A DNA stretch of 64,000 nt from Methylotenera sp. RIFCSPLOWO2_02_FULL_45_14 (GCA_001803395.1 MHBU01000022.1:1-64000), one strand, 5' to 3'. Numbered from the stretch's first letter, positions 43,769-54,051 are shown. Numbers and translations are program-made. Notes: generated by a model not told the origin, from the letters alone.

Positions 43769-45220
43769 ATTAGGTTAAAAATTCGTGACAAAATCATCGG
43801 CTTACTGGTGTTTTATTTTCTTGTGGCTTTGGTGGCCATTGGCTCTACATTACTGGTGTCGTGGCGGCTGGAAGGCGGTGCGGCAGCCATTAACGATGCT
43901 GGGCGCGAGCGTATGCGTTCATATCGTATTGCCTATTTACTAGAACAACAGGTTAAGCAACCTACAACACAACTGCGTGATGACATTGACCATGAAGTTG
44001 TTTTATTTGAGAGAACCTTGAGTGAGTTGGAGTTGGGTAATCCCCAGCGGCCGCTTTCCCTACCAAAAGATGTTGATGTTAAAACGCAGATGACACAACT
44101 GCGCCAGACATGGCAGACCAGTATTCATCCGTACATTACGCAGATTCTTAATACAGTTAGTATCGCCGAACAAGAAGCGCAGTTGATACAGTATCGACCG
44201 ATGCTTGAGCAGTTTGTTAGCGGCATTAACGATTTGGTATCCATGGTGGAACGCAGTAATGCGCATGCGACCTCTTTGTTGCGATTTTTACAGATTACTT
44301 TGGTGAGTTTGGCATTAGTAGGTACCGTGTTGCTGGTTTATTTGTTTTCGCACATGGTGGTACGCCCAGTGACGCGGTTGCGTGAGGGGATTCAACGCAT
44401 GGCACAGGCAGATTTTGATGTTCGTTTGCCTGTCACCAGTCAAGACGAGCTTGGTGAATTGGCCAGTGGTTTTAATTGTATGGCGGATCAATTGCAGGAT
44501 ATTTACGCCACGTTAGAGCAGCGCGTAGAGGAAAAAACGCGTAGCATTGAAGCGAAAAATAAAGAATTAGCTGCGCTAGATAAAGAAATGGCTGTTTCTG
44601 AAGAGCGTAATCTGTTAGCGCAGGAGCTACATGACAGCATTGCACAATCCTTGGCTTTTCTTAATATTCAGGTGCAGTTGTTGCAGGAGGATTTGCAAAA
44701 AGACCATATTACCGAGGCGATGAAAGGGCTGGCGCAAATCCGTGAAGGCGTACAGGAAAGTTATGATGATGTGCGAGAGTTGTTGGTGCACTTTCGCACA
44801 CGCATTGGCAGCACGGATTTGGAAACGGCCATTCGCAGTGCATTAGAAAAATTTGAAGGACAAACAGGCATTAAAACTGCTTTTAAAATAAGTGGTAGCA
44901 CACCTCTGCTACAACCCGAGCAAGTGCTGCAAGTGATGCATATTGTGCAGGAATCACTTTCTAATGTGCGTAAACACGCGCAAGCCAGCCAAGTTGAGGT
45001 GGAACTAGGTTGTGCCGCACGATGTACGATTGATGTACGTGATAATGGTGTCGGCTTTGATGCGGCGCGAGATGCGGGCGATAGCCATGTGGGGTTACGT
45101 ATTATGCGTGAACGTGCGCACCGCATTGGCGCAGTATTATCTTTTGATTCTGTGCCAAGTGAGGGAACGCATATTTGCCTTATACTTCCTGCAACTGTAC
45201 AAGAAAATAAAATAGTATGA
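43769..45220 (+). CDS. narX: Nitrate/nitrite sensor histidine kinase
   Basis: N-terminal type IV pili/NarX-like P-box 'NDAGRERMRSYRIAYLLEQQ', HAMP, HisKA_3 'ERNLLAQELHDSIAQSLAFL'. Followed by a NarL-like regulator. Confidence 0.92.
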   Translation: MRLKIRDKIIGLLVFYFLVALVAIGSTLLVSWRLEGGAAAINDAGRERMRSYRIAYLLEQQVKQPTTQLRDDIDHEVVLFERTLSELELGNPQRPLSLPKDVDVKTQMTQLRQTWQTSIHPYITQILNTVSIAEQEAQLIQYRPMLEQFVSGINDLVSMVERSNAHATSLLRFLQITLVSLALVGTVLLVYLFSHMVVRPVTRLREGIQRMAQADFDVRLPVTSQDELGELASGFNCMADQLQDIYATLEQRVEEKTRSIEAKNKELAALDKEMAVSEERNLLAQELHDSIAQSLAFLNIQVQLLQEDLQKDHITEAMKGLAQIREGVQESYDDVRELLVHFRTRIGSTDLETAIRSALEKFEGQTGIKTAFKISGSTPLLQPEQVLQVMHIVQESLSNVRKHAQASQVEVELGCAARCTIDVRDNGVGFDAARDAGDSHVGLRIMRERAHRIGAVLSFDSVPSEGTHICLILPATVQENKIV

Positions 45221-45882
45221 AGCCCATTCGCGTTTTAATTGTTGATGACCACACGCTGTTTCGCAGTGGCATCAAACTATTGTTAGAGCGGCAAACAGGT
45301 TTTGAGGTGGTGGGTGAGGCGGGTGACGGACTGGAAGGTGTGAAGCGTGCCAAACAACTCAAGCCAGATGTGGTGTTGCTGGATTTACACATGCCTGGTA
45401 CCAGTGGGCTGGAGGCTATTCCGTTGCTACGGGAAGAGGTACCGCAAACTCAGGTGATTATGCTCACCGTTTCCGAAGATGCTGATGATCTACTGGAAGC
45501 GTTACGTGCTGGCGCGCGTGGCTATTTATTAAAAAACATAGAGATGGACTTTCTGCTGGATTCCATACGCCGCGCGGCAGCAGGTGAATCGGTCATGTCA
45601 GCTCAAATGGCGGGTAAGCTGGCTGATGCTGTGCGTACCCCACAACATGGCTCGACTAAAGCAGAGTCTAACTTAGGAAAACTCACGCCACGTGAACGTG
45701 AAATTATTGTCATGCTAGCAAGTGGTGCGAGTAATAAAGAAATCGCACGTACGCTTGATTTAGCTGAATCTACCGTTAAAATTCATGTGCAAGGTATATT
45801 GCGTAAACTCAATTTGGCCAGCCGCGTACAGGCTGCGGTGTATGCTGTTGAGCATGGTTTGGTGCTTGAAAAACCTAACTGA
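45217..45882 (+). CDS. narL: NarL-family response regulator
   Basis: REC 'IRVLIVDDHTLFRSGIKLLL', LuxR HTH 'LTPREREIIVMLASGASNKEIARTLDLAESTVKIHV'. Confidence 0.92.
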   Translation: MKPIRVLIVDDHTLFRSGIKLLLERQTGFEVVGEAGDGLEGVKRAKQLKPDVVLLDLHMPGTSGLEAIPLLREEVPQTQVIMLTVSEDADDLLEALRAGARGYLLKNIEMDFLLDSIRRAAAGESVMSAQMAGKLADAVRTPQHGSTKAESNLGKLTPREREIIVMLASGASNKEIARTLDLAESTVKIHVQGILRKLNLASRVQAAVYAVEHGLVLEKPN

Positions 45883-45905
45883 AGTAGCTGCTGAATAGCT
45901 ATTTA

Positions 45906-45919
45906 TTGATACACGTCAA
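45906..45919. promoter_or_regulatory. FNR/ANR-type box TTGAT-ACAC-GTCAA
   Basis: 9/10 match to TTGAT-N4-ATCAA; 60 bp before the start of the UbiH-family gene. Confidence 0.7.
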
Positions 45920-45979
45920 TCCTAGAACATACTTTTTATCTAATGATGGCTCACTTATCAATCAGCTAGATAAATCACC

Positions 45980-47152
45980 ATGAATTTTGACATTGTTATC
46001 GTAGGTGCAGGACCTTCTGGATTATGTTTTGCACAAGCGTTGGCAGAGAGTGGTCTACGCATTGCGGTTTTAGAACGGCAGCACGAAGACGCGCTCGCAA
46101 ATCCTGCTTTCGATGGGCGTGAGATTGCACTCACCCATCATTCTGCCAAACTGATGCGTACACTTGGGCTTTGGCAGCGCATAAATCCAAACGCCATCTC
46201 ACTCTTACGTGATGCCCGCGTACTCAACGGCTCGTCGCTATATGCCATGCAAATTGATCACCGTGATAGCCAACAAAATGAACTGGGTTATCTCATCTCT
46301 AATTGCCTCATCCGCAAAGCTGCTTTTGAAGCGGTTAAAACGTCCCCTAACATTACGCTGATGACAAGTGTAGAGATCAGTAAAATTAGCACAGATAACG
46401 AAAGCGCGCGTCTTACGCTTAACACTGGTGAAGTGATTGAAGCGCAACTTATCGTGGCCGCAGATAGCCGTTTTTCAGAAACACGGCGCGCGATGGGCAT
46501 TTCTGCGTCTCAGCATGATTTTGGCAAAACGATGATGGTCTGCGTGATGGAGCATGATGTTTCACACCAACATGTGGCGTGGGAATGGTTTGATTATGGC
46601 CAGACGCTGGCACTATTGCCAATGAACGGCATGCGTTCTTCAGTTGTGATCACTTTGCCTGCACATGATATTCAGTGCCTGATGACGATGACCGAAAATG
46701 CCTTTAATCAAGCCGTTGAAGTGCGTTTTAAGCACAGGCTGGGTGCCATGCGCCTTGTTTCAACGCGCCATGCCTATCCTCTTGTTACCGTATATTCCGA
46801 CCGTTTTGTGGCACTTCGTTTTGCCTTGGTTGGTGATGCTGCCGTGGGCATGCACCCCGTCACCGCGCATGGGTTCAATTTTGGTCTGCGTGGTGCAGAA
46901 TCATTAGCCCGAGAAATTAAGGCGGCATATACGCGTGGTCGCAACATCGCATCTGCTGATTTGCTTGCGCGCTATGAAAAAACACATCAACGTGCTACAC
47001 GACCTCTGTTTCTTGCCACTCACGCTATTGCTAAATTGTATAGTAATGATGCCCTGCCAGCGCGCTTAATCCGCCGTGTTTCACTTCATCTTGGCAATCG
47101 TATTTCGCCCTTTAAACGGGTGGTAGCTAATATGCTCACCGAGATTAATTAG
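45980..47152 (+). CDS. FAD-dependent UbiH/UbiF/COQ6-family hydroxylase, possibly UbiM-like
   Basis: 'FDIVIVGAGPSGLCFAQALAESGLRIAVLERQ', 'DGREIALTHHSAKLMRTLGLW', 'RFALVGDAAVGMHPVTAHGFNFGLRGAESLA'. Subfamily unverified. Confidence 0.85.
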   Translation: MNFDIVIVGAGPSGLCFAQALAESGLRIAVLERQHEDALANPAFDGREIALTHHSAKLMRTLGLWQRINPNAISLLRDARVLNGSSLYAMQIDHRDSQQNELGYLISNCLIRKAAFEAVKTSPNITLMTSVEISKISTDNESARLTLNTGEVIEAQLIVAADSRFSETRRAMGISASQHDFGKTMMVCVMEHDVSHQHVAWEWFDYGQTLALLPMNGMRSSVVITLPAHDIQCLMTMTENAFNQAVEVRFKHRLGAMRLVSTRHAYPLVTVYSDRFVALRFALVGDAAVGMHPVTAHGFNFGLRGAESLAREIKAAYTRGRNIASADLLARYEKTHQRATRPLFLATHAIAKLYSNDALPARLIRRVSLHLGNRISPFKRVVANMLTEIN

Positions 47153-47207
47153 CCAAAAGAACTAGTTCTTTTACTTCACTCATCCTATCCTTTTAATGTG
47201 CATGGAG

Positions 47208-47221
47208 TTGATATAAGTCAA
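47208..47221. promoter_or_regulatory. FNR/ANR-type box TTGAT-ATAA-GTCAA
   Basis: 9/10 match to the FNR consensus; 86 bp before the narK start. Confidence 0.75.
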
Positions 47222-47307
47222 TGTTTGCATTTATATCTCCATTAAACTGCCTCATACAGCAATACCGTAAAGATTGATTACGGATTAACAAGTTAAGGGG
47301 CAAATCG

Positions 47308-48576
47308 ATGGCGACGCAACAATATAAAGCATGGTCGGTGGTTATTGCGAGTACGCTGGCTTTTACCGTGTGCTTCATGATCTGGATGATGTTTGCTGTT
47401 ATCGGCATCCCAATTAAAGCAACTTTAGGGCTTAATGAAACCCAGTTCGGTATCTTAATTGCTACCCCCGTATTGACAGGTTCACTTATTCGGCTTCCGC
47501 TCGGCATGTGGACTGACAAATTTGGTGGGCGCATCGTATTTTTTATTTTGATGCTATCTACCATCATTCCAATTTATTTAATTTCCAAATGTACAGAATA
47601 CTGGCAGTTTCTGGTCACCGGCTTATTTGTGGGCGTTGCAGGAGGCTCTTTCACCGTGGGTATTGCGTATTGCGCACGCTGGTTTCCTAAAAATCGCCAA
47701 GGTTTGGCGATGGGTATTTTTGGTGCAGGCAACACGGGTGCGGCAGTCACTAAGTTAGTTGCGCCGCTCATTGTGGTTGGCTTTGGTTGGACCATGGTGC
47801 CGCAGGTATATGCAGTATTAATGCTAATTACCGCGATTCTTTTTTGGTTTTTTACGTTCTCTGAACCTGCCCATAAGGTAGGGAATACAGTTTCCATGCG
47901 TGAGCAGCTTTTGGTACTCAAAGACCCTAAAGTGTGGAAATACAGCCAGTATTATTCCATTGTATTTGGTGGTTATGTGGCGCTGGCGTTGTGGATGACC
48001 AAATACTACATCGGTGAATATGGCTTTGACCTCAAAACAGCGGCATTGATGGCAGCTGCATTTAGTATTCCTGGCGGGGTGTTACGCGCGGTCGGTGGTT
48101 ATTACTCTGATAAATTTGGCGCACATACCGTGACATGGTGGGTGCTTTGGGTGTCGTTGACTTGCCTATTCTTTTTGTCTTATCCGCAAACCGATGTTTC
48201 CATTATCACGGTAACAGGCCCGCAAACTTTCCATATCGGCCTAAGCGTCACCATGTTCACTATCATCATGTTTACGATGGGCATTGCATTTGCCATTGGC
48301 AAGGCCTCCGTCTTTAAATATATCTCAGATGACTATCCGCACAACATCGGCGTTATTTCCGGCGTGGTGGGCTTGGCAGGTGGTTTGGGCGGATTTTTAA
48401 TGCCGATCATGTTTGGTGCCTTACTGGATTTAACCGGTGTGCGGACTTCTGCCTTTATGTTGATGTTCGGTATTGTCTGGGTATCGCTCATCTGGATGTA
48501 CTGGACAGAGGTGCGTCCCGTAAAAATCAGCCGTCATCATGAACGTCAGGTTGCAAAACAAGCGACACCAATCTAG
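47308..48576 (+). CDS. narK: NarK-type nitrate/nitrite MFS transporter (short, NarK1-like)
   Basis: 'GLNETQFGILIATPVLTGSLIRLPLGMWTDKFGGR', 'FGAGNTGAAVTKL'. Confidence 0.92.
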   Translation: MATQQYKAWSVVIASTLAFTVCFMIWMMFAVIGIPIKATLGLNETQFGILIATPVLTGSLIRLPLGMWTDKFGGRIVFFILMLSTIIPIYLISKCTEYWQFLVTGLFVGVAGGSFTVGIAYCARWFPKNRQGLAMGIFGAGNTGAAVTKLVAPLIVVGFGWTMVPQVYAVLMLITAILFWFFTFSEPAHKVGNTVSMREQLLVLKDPKVWKYSQYYSIVFGGYVALALWMTKYYIGEYGFDLKTAALMAAAFSIPGGVLRAVGGYYSDKFGAHTVTWWVLWVSLTCLFFLSYPQTDVSIITVTGPQTFHIGLSVTMFTIIMFTMGIAFAIGKASVFKYISDDYPHNIGVISGVVGLAGGLGGFLMPIMFGALLDLTGVRTSAFMLMFGIVWVSLIWMYWTEVRPVKISRHHERQVAKQATPI

Positions 48577-48587
48577 AGAGGAATAAT

Positions 48588-50198
48588 ATGTCAACGAATA
48601 TCGAAAAATGGGATGTAGAGGACAACGGATTCTGGGAGTCCACGGGTAAAAAAATTGCTTATCGCAATCTGTGGATCTCGGTGCCTGCGTTGTTATGTGG
48701 CTTCGCCGTGTGGCTTATGTGGGGCATTATTGCCGTACAGATGAGCAATCTTGGGTTTCCGTTCAGTAAGGATGAGTTGTTCACCTTAACGGCGATTTCT
48801 GGGCTGGCAGGTGCCACCATGCGCATTCCGTCTTCATTTTTCATTCGCTTGGCGGGCGGGCGCAATACTATTTTTCTCACTACGGCAATGTTACTAAGCC
48901 CTGCAATTGGCACTGGCATTGCCTTGCAGCATCCAGAATGGCCATTATGGGCGTTTCAACTGCTGGCATTGTGGTCTGGCGTGGGTGGCGGCAACTTTGC
49001 CAGCTCTATGTCTAACATCAATACATTCTTTCCAAAACGTCTGCAAGGTACGGCGCTGGGTCTCAATGCTGGGTTAGGCAACTTTGGCGTGACTACCATG
49101 CAGATTCTGATTCCACTGGTGATGACCGTTGGCATTTTTGGCGTGTTTGGTGGTGAGCCTACTACACTGGTAAAAGATAGCGGTTGGATATTCGGCAAAA
49201 TTCCCGCAGGTACGCCAACCTTTATTCAAAATGCGGGTTTCGCTTGGGTGCTATCGCTGGTGCCGCTGGCAATTTTATGTTTTTTTGGTATGAATAACTT
49301 AAAGACGATTTCACCGGATATTGGCAGCACAATCGTCGCCTTTATTAAAGTGACCTGGCTTTATACGCTGTCTTTTATTCCAGCCATGTTAGGGCTTTAC
49401 CTTTACTTGCCTGCACCAACCGGGCTGGGTTTGTTGAATATGTGGATAGCTATGCCGCTCATTATTGGCGCTACTTTGCTCATTATGAAGCTGGCGGCGT
49501 TTGGTACGATGAAAGAAAACATCGCCAAACAGTTCGCTATTTTTAATAACAAACATACTTGGTCGATGACGGCGCTTTATTTAGTCACTTTTGGCTCATT
49601 TATTGGCTTTTCGATGGCATTGCCACTGTCTATCACTGTAATTTTTGGTGACCAGCACCTGTTTGATGCAGCCACGCAAGTTTGGACGCACGTAAAAAAT
49701 CCAGCCGCGCCTTCTGCGCTGACTTACGCCTGGATTGGTCCATTTGTGGGTGCACTGATTCGTCCAGTCGGTGGCTGGATTTCTGACAAAGTAGGGGGTT
49801 CTATCGTTACCCAGATTATTTCTGTGGTGATGGTGGTGGCGTCAGCTTACGCCGGTTACATCATGATGCAGGCCTACCATTCAGCCACGCCAGAGATTTA
49901 TTTCACACAATTTTTAGTGGTGTTTGTTGTGCTGTTTGCGGCGACCGGTGTTGGCAACGGCTCTACCTTTCGTACCGTGGGTGTGATTTTTGACCGCGTG
50001 CAGGCAGGCCCTGTGCTGGGATGGACTTCAGCTGTTGCTGCTTACGGTGCTTTCATTGCGCCGGAAGTCATCAAAGGGCAAATCAAAGCAGGTACGCCTG
50101 AAATGGCGATGTATGGTTTTGCGGTGTTCTATGCGCTGTGTCTGATATTGAATTGGTGGTTTTATTTACGTGCGGGCAGTGAAATTAAAAACCCGTAA
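48588..50198 (+). CDS. narK2: NarK2-type nitrate/nitrite MFS transporter
   Basis: 'LTAISGLAGATMRIPSSFFIRLAGGRN', 'NAGLGNFGVTTMQILIPL'. Confidence 0.92.
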   Translation: MSTNIEKWDVEDNGFWESTGKKIAYRNLWISVPALLCGFAVWLMWGIIAVQMSNLGFPFSKDELFTLTAISGLAGATMRIPSSFFIRLAGGRNTIFLTTAMLLSPAIGTGIALQHPEWPLWAFQLLALWSGVGGGNFASSMSNINTFFPKRLQGTALGLNAGLGNFGVTTMQILIPLVMTVGIFGVFGGEPTTLVKDSGWIFGKIPAGTPTFIQNAGFAWVLSLVPLAILCFFGMNNLKTISPDIGSTIVAFIKVTWLYTLSFIPAMLGLYLYLPAPTGLGLLNMWIAMPLIIGATLLIMKLAAFGTMKENIAKQFAIFNNKHTWSMTALYLVTFGSFIGFSMALPLSITVIFGDQHLFDAATQVWTHVKNPAAPSALTYAWIGPFVGALIRPVGGWISDKVGGSIVTQIISVVMVVASAYAGYIMMQAYHSATPEIYFTQFLVVFVVLFAATGVGNGSTFRTVGVIFDRVQAGPVLGWTSAVAAYGAFIAPEVIKGQIKAGTPEMAMYGFAVFYALCLILNWWFYLRAGSEIKNP

Positions 50199-50210
50199 GG
50201 ATTGATGTAG

Positions 50211-50236
50211 GGCGGATGGACATAGCGTTATCCGCC
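50211..50236. repeat. Inverted repeat GGCGGAT-N12-ATCCGCC between narK2 and narG
   Basis: 'agggcggatggacatagcgttatccgccg' read directly; REP/ICR-like appearance. Confidence 0.6.
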
Positions 50237-50275
50237 GAATGAAAAACATGCGGCAAAAAACGATAGGAGTAAGAA

Positions 50276-53200
50276 ATGAGTCACTTTCTGGATAGATTAA
50301 AATTTTTTGATAAAGTCAAAGAGACTTTCTCTAACAACCATGGCATCGTCACCAACGAAGACAGACAGTGGGAAGATGCATACCGCCACCGTTGGCAGCA
50401 CGACAAAGTGGTGCGTTCTACGCACGGCGTGAACTGTACCGGCGGTTGTTCATGGAAAATTTTTGTTAAAAATGGTTTGGTGTCATTCGAAATGCAGCAA
50501 ACCGACTACCCACGTACGCGGGATGATTTGCCGGATCATGAGCCACGCGGTTGCCAACGCGGCGCTTCATTTTCTTGGTATTTATATAGCCCGCATCGTA
50601 TTAAGCATCCGTTGATACGCGGTCGCTTGTTAGACCTTTACCGTACTGAACGCATGACAGGTAAAGACCCTGTTGAAGCTTGGGGCGCCATTCAAGCCGA
50701 CGAGAGGAAGCGTAAATCCTACACCGCCGTGCGCGGCTTAGGCGGTTTTGTGCGTACCTCATGGGATGAGGTGAATGAAATCATGGCTGCGGCCAATGTT
50801 TACACCATCAAAAAATGGGGTCCAGATCGCATTTTTGGTTTTTCACCTATCCCTGCCATGTCGATGATTTCCTACGCAGCAGGCTCTCGATACCTCTCAT
50901 TGATCGGTGCGGCTTGCGGCTCTTTTTATGATTGGTACTGCGATTTACCTGCTGCTAGTCCACAAACTTGGGGTGAGCAAACCGACGTACCAGAAGCAGC
51001 CGATTGGTATAACTCTACCTACATTATTATTACAGGCGCTAACCTGCCAATGACGCGCACTCCAGATGCACACTTTGCCTCCGAAGTGCGTTACAAAGGC
51101 GCAAAAATTGTCGCCATGGCGCCAGATTATGCCGAGTTCTGCAAATTCTCTGATCTATGGATGCCGATTCGCCAAGGTACGGATGCTGCGGCCTTTTTAG
51201 CCATGGGACATGTTGCGCTGAAAGAATTTCACATTGATAATCAAGATCCATATTTCCAGGAATACGCGCGAAAATACACCGACTTGCCAATGCAAGTAAT
51301 GTTACGCAAGCAAGGTGGCGCTTATGTGTCCGATCGCTTTTTACGCGCGTCAGACTTTGATGGTGCCTTGGGTGAAACCAATAATCCAGACTGGAAAACC
51401 ATTGTTTTTGATGAAAAAACCAAAGCCTTTGTCGCGCCTAATGGGTCTATTGGTTTCCGTTGGGGTGAAGAAGGTAAATGGAATTTACTGGAAAAAAATG
51501 CGGCGACTCAGAAAAAAATGCAGGCACAGCTAACTTGCATTACAAGCCGCGATGACGTGGTTTCAGTAGGTTTTCCGCATTTTAACCATGATGAAGCGGA
51601 TCTGTTATTCCGTAACGTACCCGTACGCAAAGTGAAACTGGCTAATGGTGAAGAGGCGCTGGTGGCTACCGTGTTCGATCTGCAGATTGCCCAATACGGC
51701 ATAGACCGTGGCTTAGGTGGCGACAATGTGGCTAAAGATTACAGCGATGCTAACGTAGCTTATACCCCAGCTTGGGCGGAAAAAGTCACAGGCGTGAAAG
51801 CCGCTGATATTGAGCGCACTGGCCGTGAGTTTGCTTACAACGCCTCGAAAACCAAAGGTAAATCCATGGTGATTATGGGCGCTGCCATTAACCACTGGTA
51901 TCACAATGATTTAGCCTATCGCTCCATCATGAACTTGCTGCACATGTGTGGTTGCGTGGGGCAATCTGGCGGTGGTTGGGCGCATTACGTTGGGCAAGAG
52001 AAATTACGCCCACAAGCGGGCTGGGCGCCGATTGCTTTTGCAACGGACTGGATGCGTCCACCGCGCCATGCCAACTCTACGTCTTACTGGTATTTCCATA
52101 CCGACCAATGGCGTTATGAAACGCTTAATGCTGACAGTTTGTTATCTCCAGCAGGCAAAGGTAAAAACCGTGGCAATTCAATTGCTGATTACAACGTTAA
52201 AGCTGCACGTATGGGCTGGCTACCATCGATGCCAAACTTTAACCGTAATCCGATTGAGTTAGCAGAAGAGGCGATGAAGAGTGGTGCTAGCGACGAAGCC
52301 TCAGTGGCGCAGTATGTAGCCGCACAGTTAAAGTCTGGCAAGTTGGATGTGGCTTTTGCCGACCCGGATAACCCTGTAAATTGGCCGCGCAATCTGTTTG
52401 TATGGCGCGCTAACCTTATTGGTTCTTCTGCAAAAGGGCACGAGTATTTCCTTAAACACTTACTCGGTGCGCAAAATGGTGTGTTGCAGGAGTCAGGCGC
52501 AGGCAGTGAAAATAAAGAGGTGAAATGGCATGAAGATGCACCGATTGGTAAATTGGATTTGATGGTGGACATTAACTTCCGCCTTAATTCTACAGGCGCG
52601 TATTCTGACATTATTTTGCCGACTGCTACCTGGTATGAAAAGAACGACTTGAATACTACTGATATGCATCCCTTTATTCACCCGCTGTCTGAAGCCGTAT
52701 CACCAGGTTGGGAATCTAAATCTGACTGGCAGATTTTCAAATCACTGGCCAAAACCTTCTCACCACTGGCTGAAAAGCACCTAGGCACGAAAAAAGAGGT
52801 GGTAGCATTGCCCATGCAGCATGATTCTGCGGCAGAATTGGCGCAACCATTTGGCGAGGTGAAGAACTGGAAAGAAGGCGATTGCGAGCCGATTCCAGGC
52901 AAAACCATGGCGATTATCAAGCTGGTTGAGCGTGTTTATGGCGATACGTATCGTAAATTTATTGCCCTTGGACCACTCATGACCAAGCTTGGCAACAACA
53001 TCAAGGGCATCGATTGGAATACCGACCAAGAATATGAAGAACTTAAAAAGCATAACTCCACCGTAAGCGAACCTGGTATTTCTTTCGGCATGCCTTCGCT
53101 AACCGAAGATATTGAGGTGTGCGATTCCGTGATGCGCATGGCGCCAGAAACCAATGGTGAAGTCGCGCATAAATCATGGTCTGCGTTATCTAAAAAAACA

Positions 53201-54031
53201 GGCATTGATCATCATCATTTGTACGCTGGTCGCCATGAAGACAAATTTACCTTCAAGGATATTCAGGCGCAACCGCGTAAGATTATTACCGCGCCAACTT
53301 GGTCTGGCATTGAGTCTGAGCATGTGTCCTACACGGCGGGTTATACCAATATCCATGAGCATATTCCATTCCGTACACTTACTGGTCGCGCGCATTTCTA
53401 CCAAGACCATGAATGGATGCTGGACTTCGGTGAGGGTTTTTGCACTTACAAACCGATGGTCGATTTAGGTGAGCTGAACGCTTTGCCTAAGAGCGTCACC
53501 AGCAAACCGCATCTTGCGCTGAACTGGATTACACCGCATTCCAAGTGGGGTATCCATTCTTCTTATCAAGATAACTTACGTATGCTGACTCTGTTCCGTG
53601 GCGGGCCTTATGTATGGTTATCTGAGGACGACGCTAAATCTGTGGGCATTGAAGACAATGACTGGGTAGAAGCGTTGAACCATAACGGCGCAACGGTAGC
53701 ACGTGCCGTAGTCTCGCAACGAGTACCGCGCGGCATGGCTATGATGTACCACGCGCAAGAAAAAAATATTAACGTGCCGGGTTCACCTACCACAGGCAAG
53801 CGTGGCGGTATTTTAAATTCAGTCACACGTGTCATTATGAAACCGACCAATATGATCGGTGGCTATGCACAGCTTTCTTACGGCTTTAATTATTACGGCA
53901 CGGTAGGTTGTCAACGCGACACCATGGTGGCGTTACACAAGATCGCTGATAAAGACGTGGATTGGTTAGAGCGTCCGCTCACGCCAGAACGCGAAGCACA
54001 GCTTAACCCCGTTGGCGTTGGCGCCAAATAA
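50276..54031 (+). CDS. narG: Respiratory nitrate reductase alpha subunit
   Basis: 'STHGVNCTGGCSWKIFVKNGLVSFEMQQTDYP' and full-length 1251 aa. Confidence 0.98.
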   Translation: MSHFLDRLKFFDKVKETFSNNHGIVTNEDRQWEDAYRHRWQHDKVVRSTHGVNCTGGCSWKIFVKNGLVSFEMQQTDYPRTRDDLPDHEPRGCQRGASFSWYLYSPHRIKHPLIRGRLLDLYRTERMTGKDPVEAWGAIQADERKRKSYTAVRGLGGFVRTSWDEVNEIMAAANVYTIKKWGPDRIFGFSPIPAMSMISYAAGSRYLSLIGAACGSFYDWYCDLPAASPQTWGEQTDVPEAADWYNSTYIIITGANLPMTRTPDAHFASEVRYKGAKIVAMAPDYAEFCKFSDLWMPIRQGTDAAAFLAMGHVALKEFHIDNQDPYFQEYARKYTDLPMQVMLRKQGGAYVSDRFLRASDFDGALGETNNPDWKTIVFDEKTKAFVAPNGSIGFRWGEEGKWNLLEKNAATQKKMQAQLTCITSRDDVVSVGFPHFNHDEADLLFRNVPVRKVKLANGEEALVATVFDLQIAQYGIDRGLGGDNVAKDYSDANVAYTPAWAEKVTGVKAADIERTGREFAYNASKTKGKSMVIMGAAINHWYHNDLAYRSIMNLLHMCGCVGQSGGGWAHYVGQEKLRPQAGWAPIAFATDWMRPPRHANSTSYWYFHTDQWRYETLNADSLLSPAGKGKNRGNSIADYNVKAARMGWLPSMPNFNRNPIELAEEAMKSGASDEASVAQYVAAQLKSGKLDVAFADPDNPVNWPRNLFVWRANLIGSSAKGHEYFLKHLLGAQNGVLQESGAGSENKEVKWHEDAPIGKLDLMVDINFRLNSTGAYSDIILPTATWYEKNDLNTTDMHPFIHPLSEAVSPGWESKSDWQIFKSLAKTFSPLAEKHLGTKKEVVALPMQHDSAAELAQPFGEVKNWKEGDCEPIPGKTMAIIKLVERVYGDTYRKFIALGPLMTKLGNNIKGIDWNTDQEYEELKKHNSTVSEPGISFGMPSLTEDIEVCDSVMRMAPETNGEVAHKSWSALSKKTGIDHHHLYAGRHEDKFTFKDIQAQPRKIITAPTWSGIESEHVSYTAGYTNIHEHIPFRTLTGRAHFYQDHEWMLDFGEGFCTYKPMVDLGELNALPKSVTSKPHLALNWITPHSKWGIHSSYQDNLRMLTLFRGGPYVWLSEDDAKSVGIEDNDWVEALNHNGATVARAVVSQRVPRGMAMMYHAQEKNINVPGSPTTGKRGGILNSVTRVIMKPTNMIGGYAQLSYGFNYYGTVGCQRDTMVALHKIADKDVDWLERPLTPEREAQLNPVGVGAK

Positions 54032-54051
54032 AAGGACACTAGGAGAACATC

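Noticed and set aside
47308-50198. Two adjacent NarK-like genes as a recent tandem duplication
   Set aside because: The proteins differ in length and sequence and match the common narK1/narK2 arrangement rather than a recent copy.
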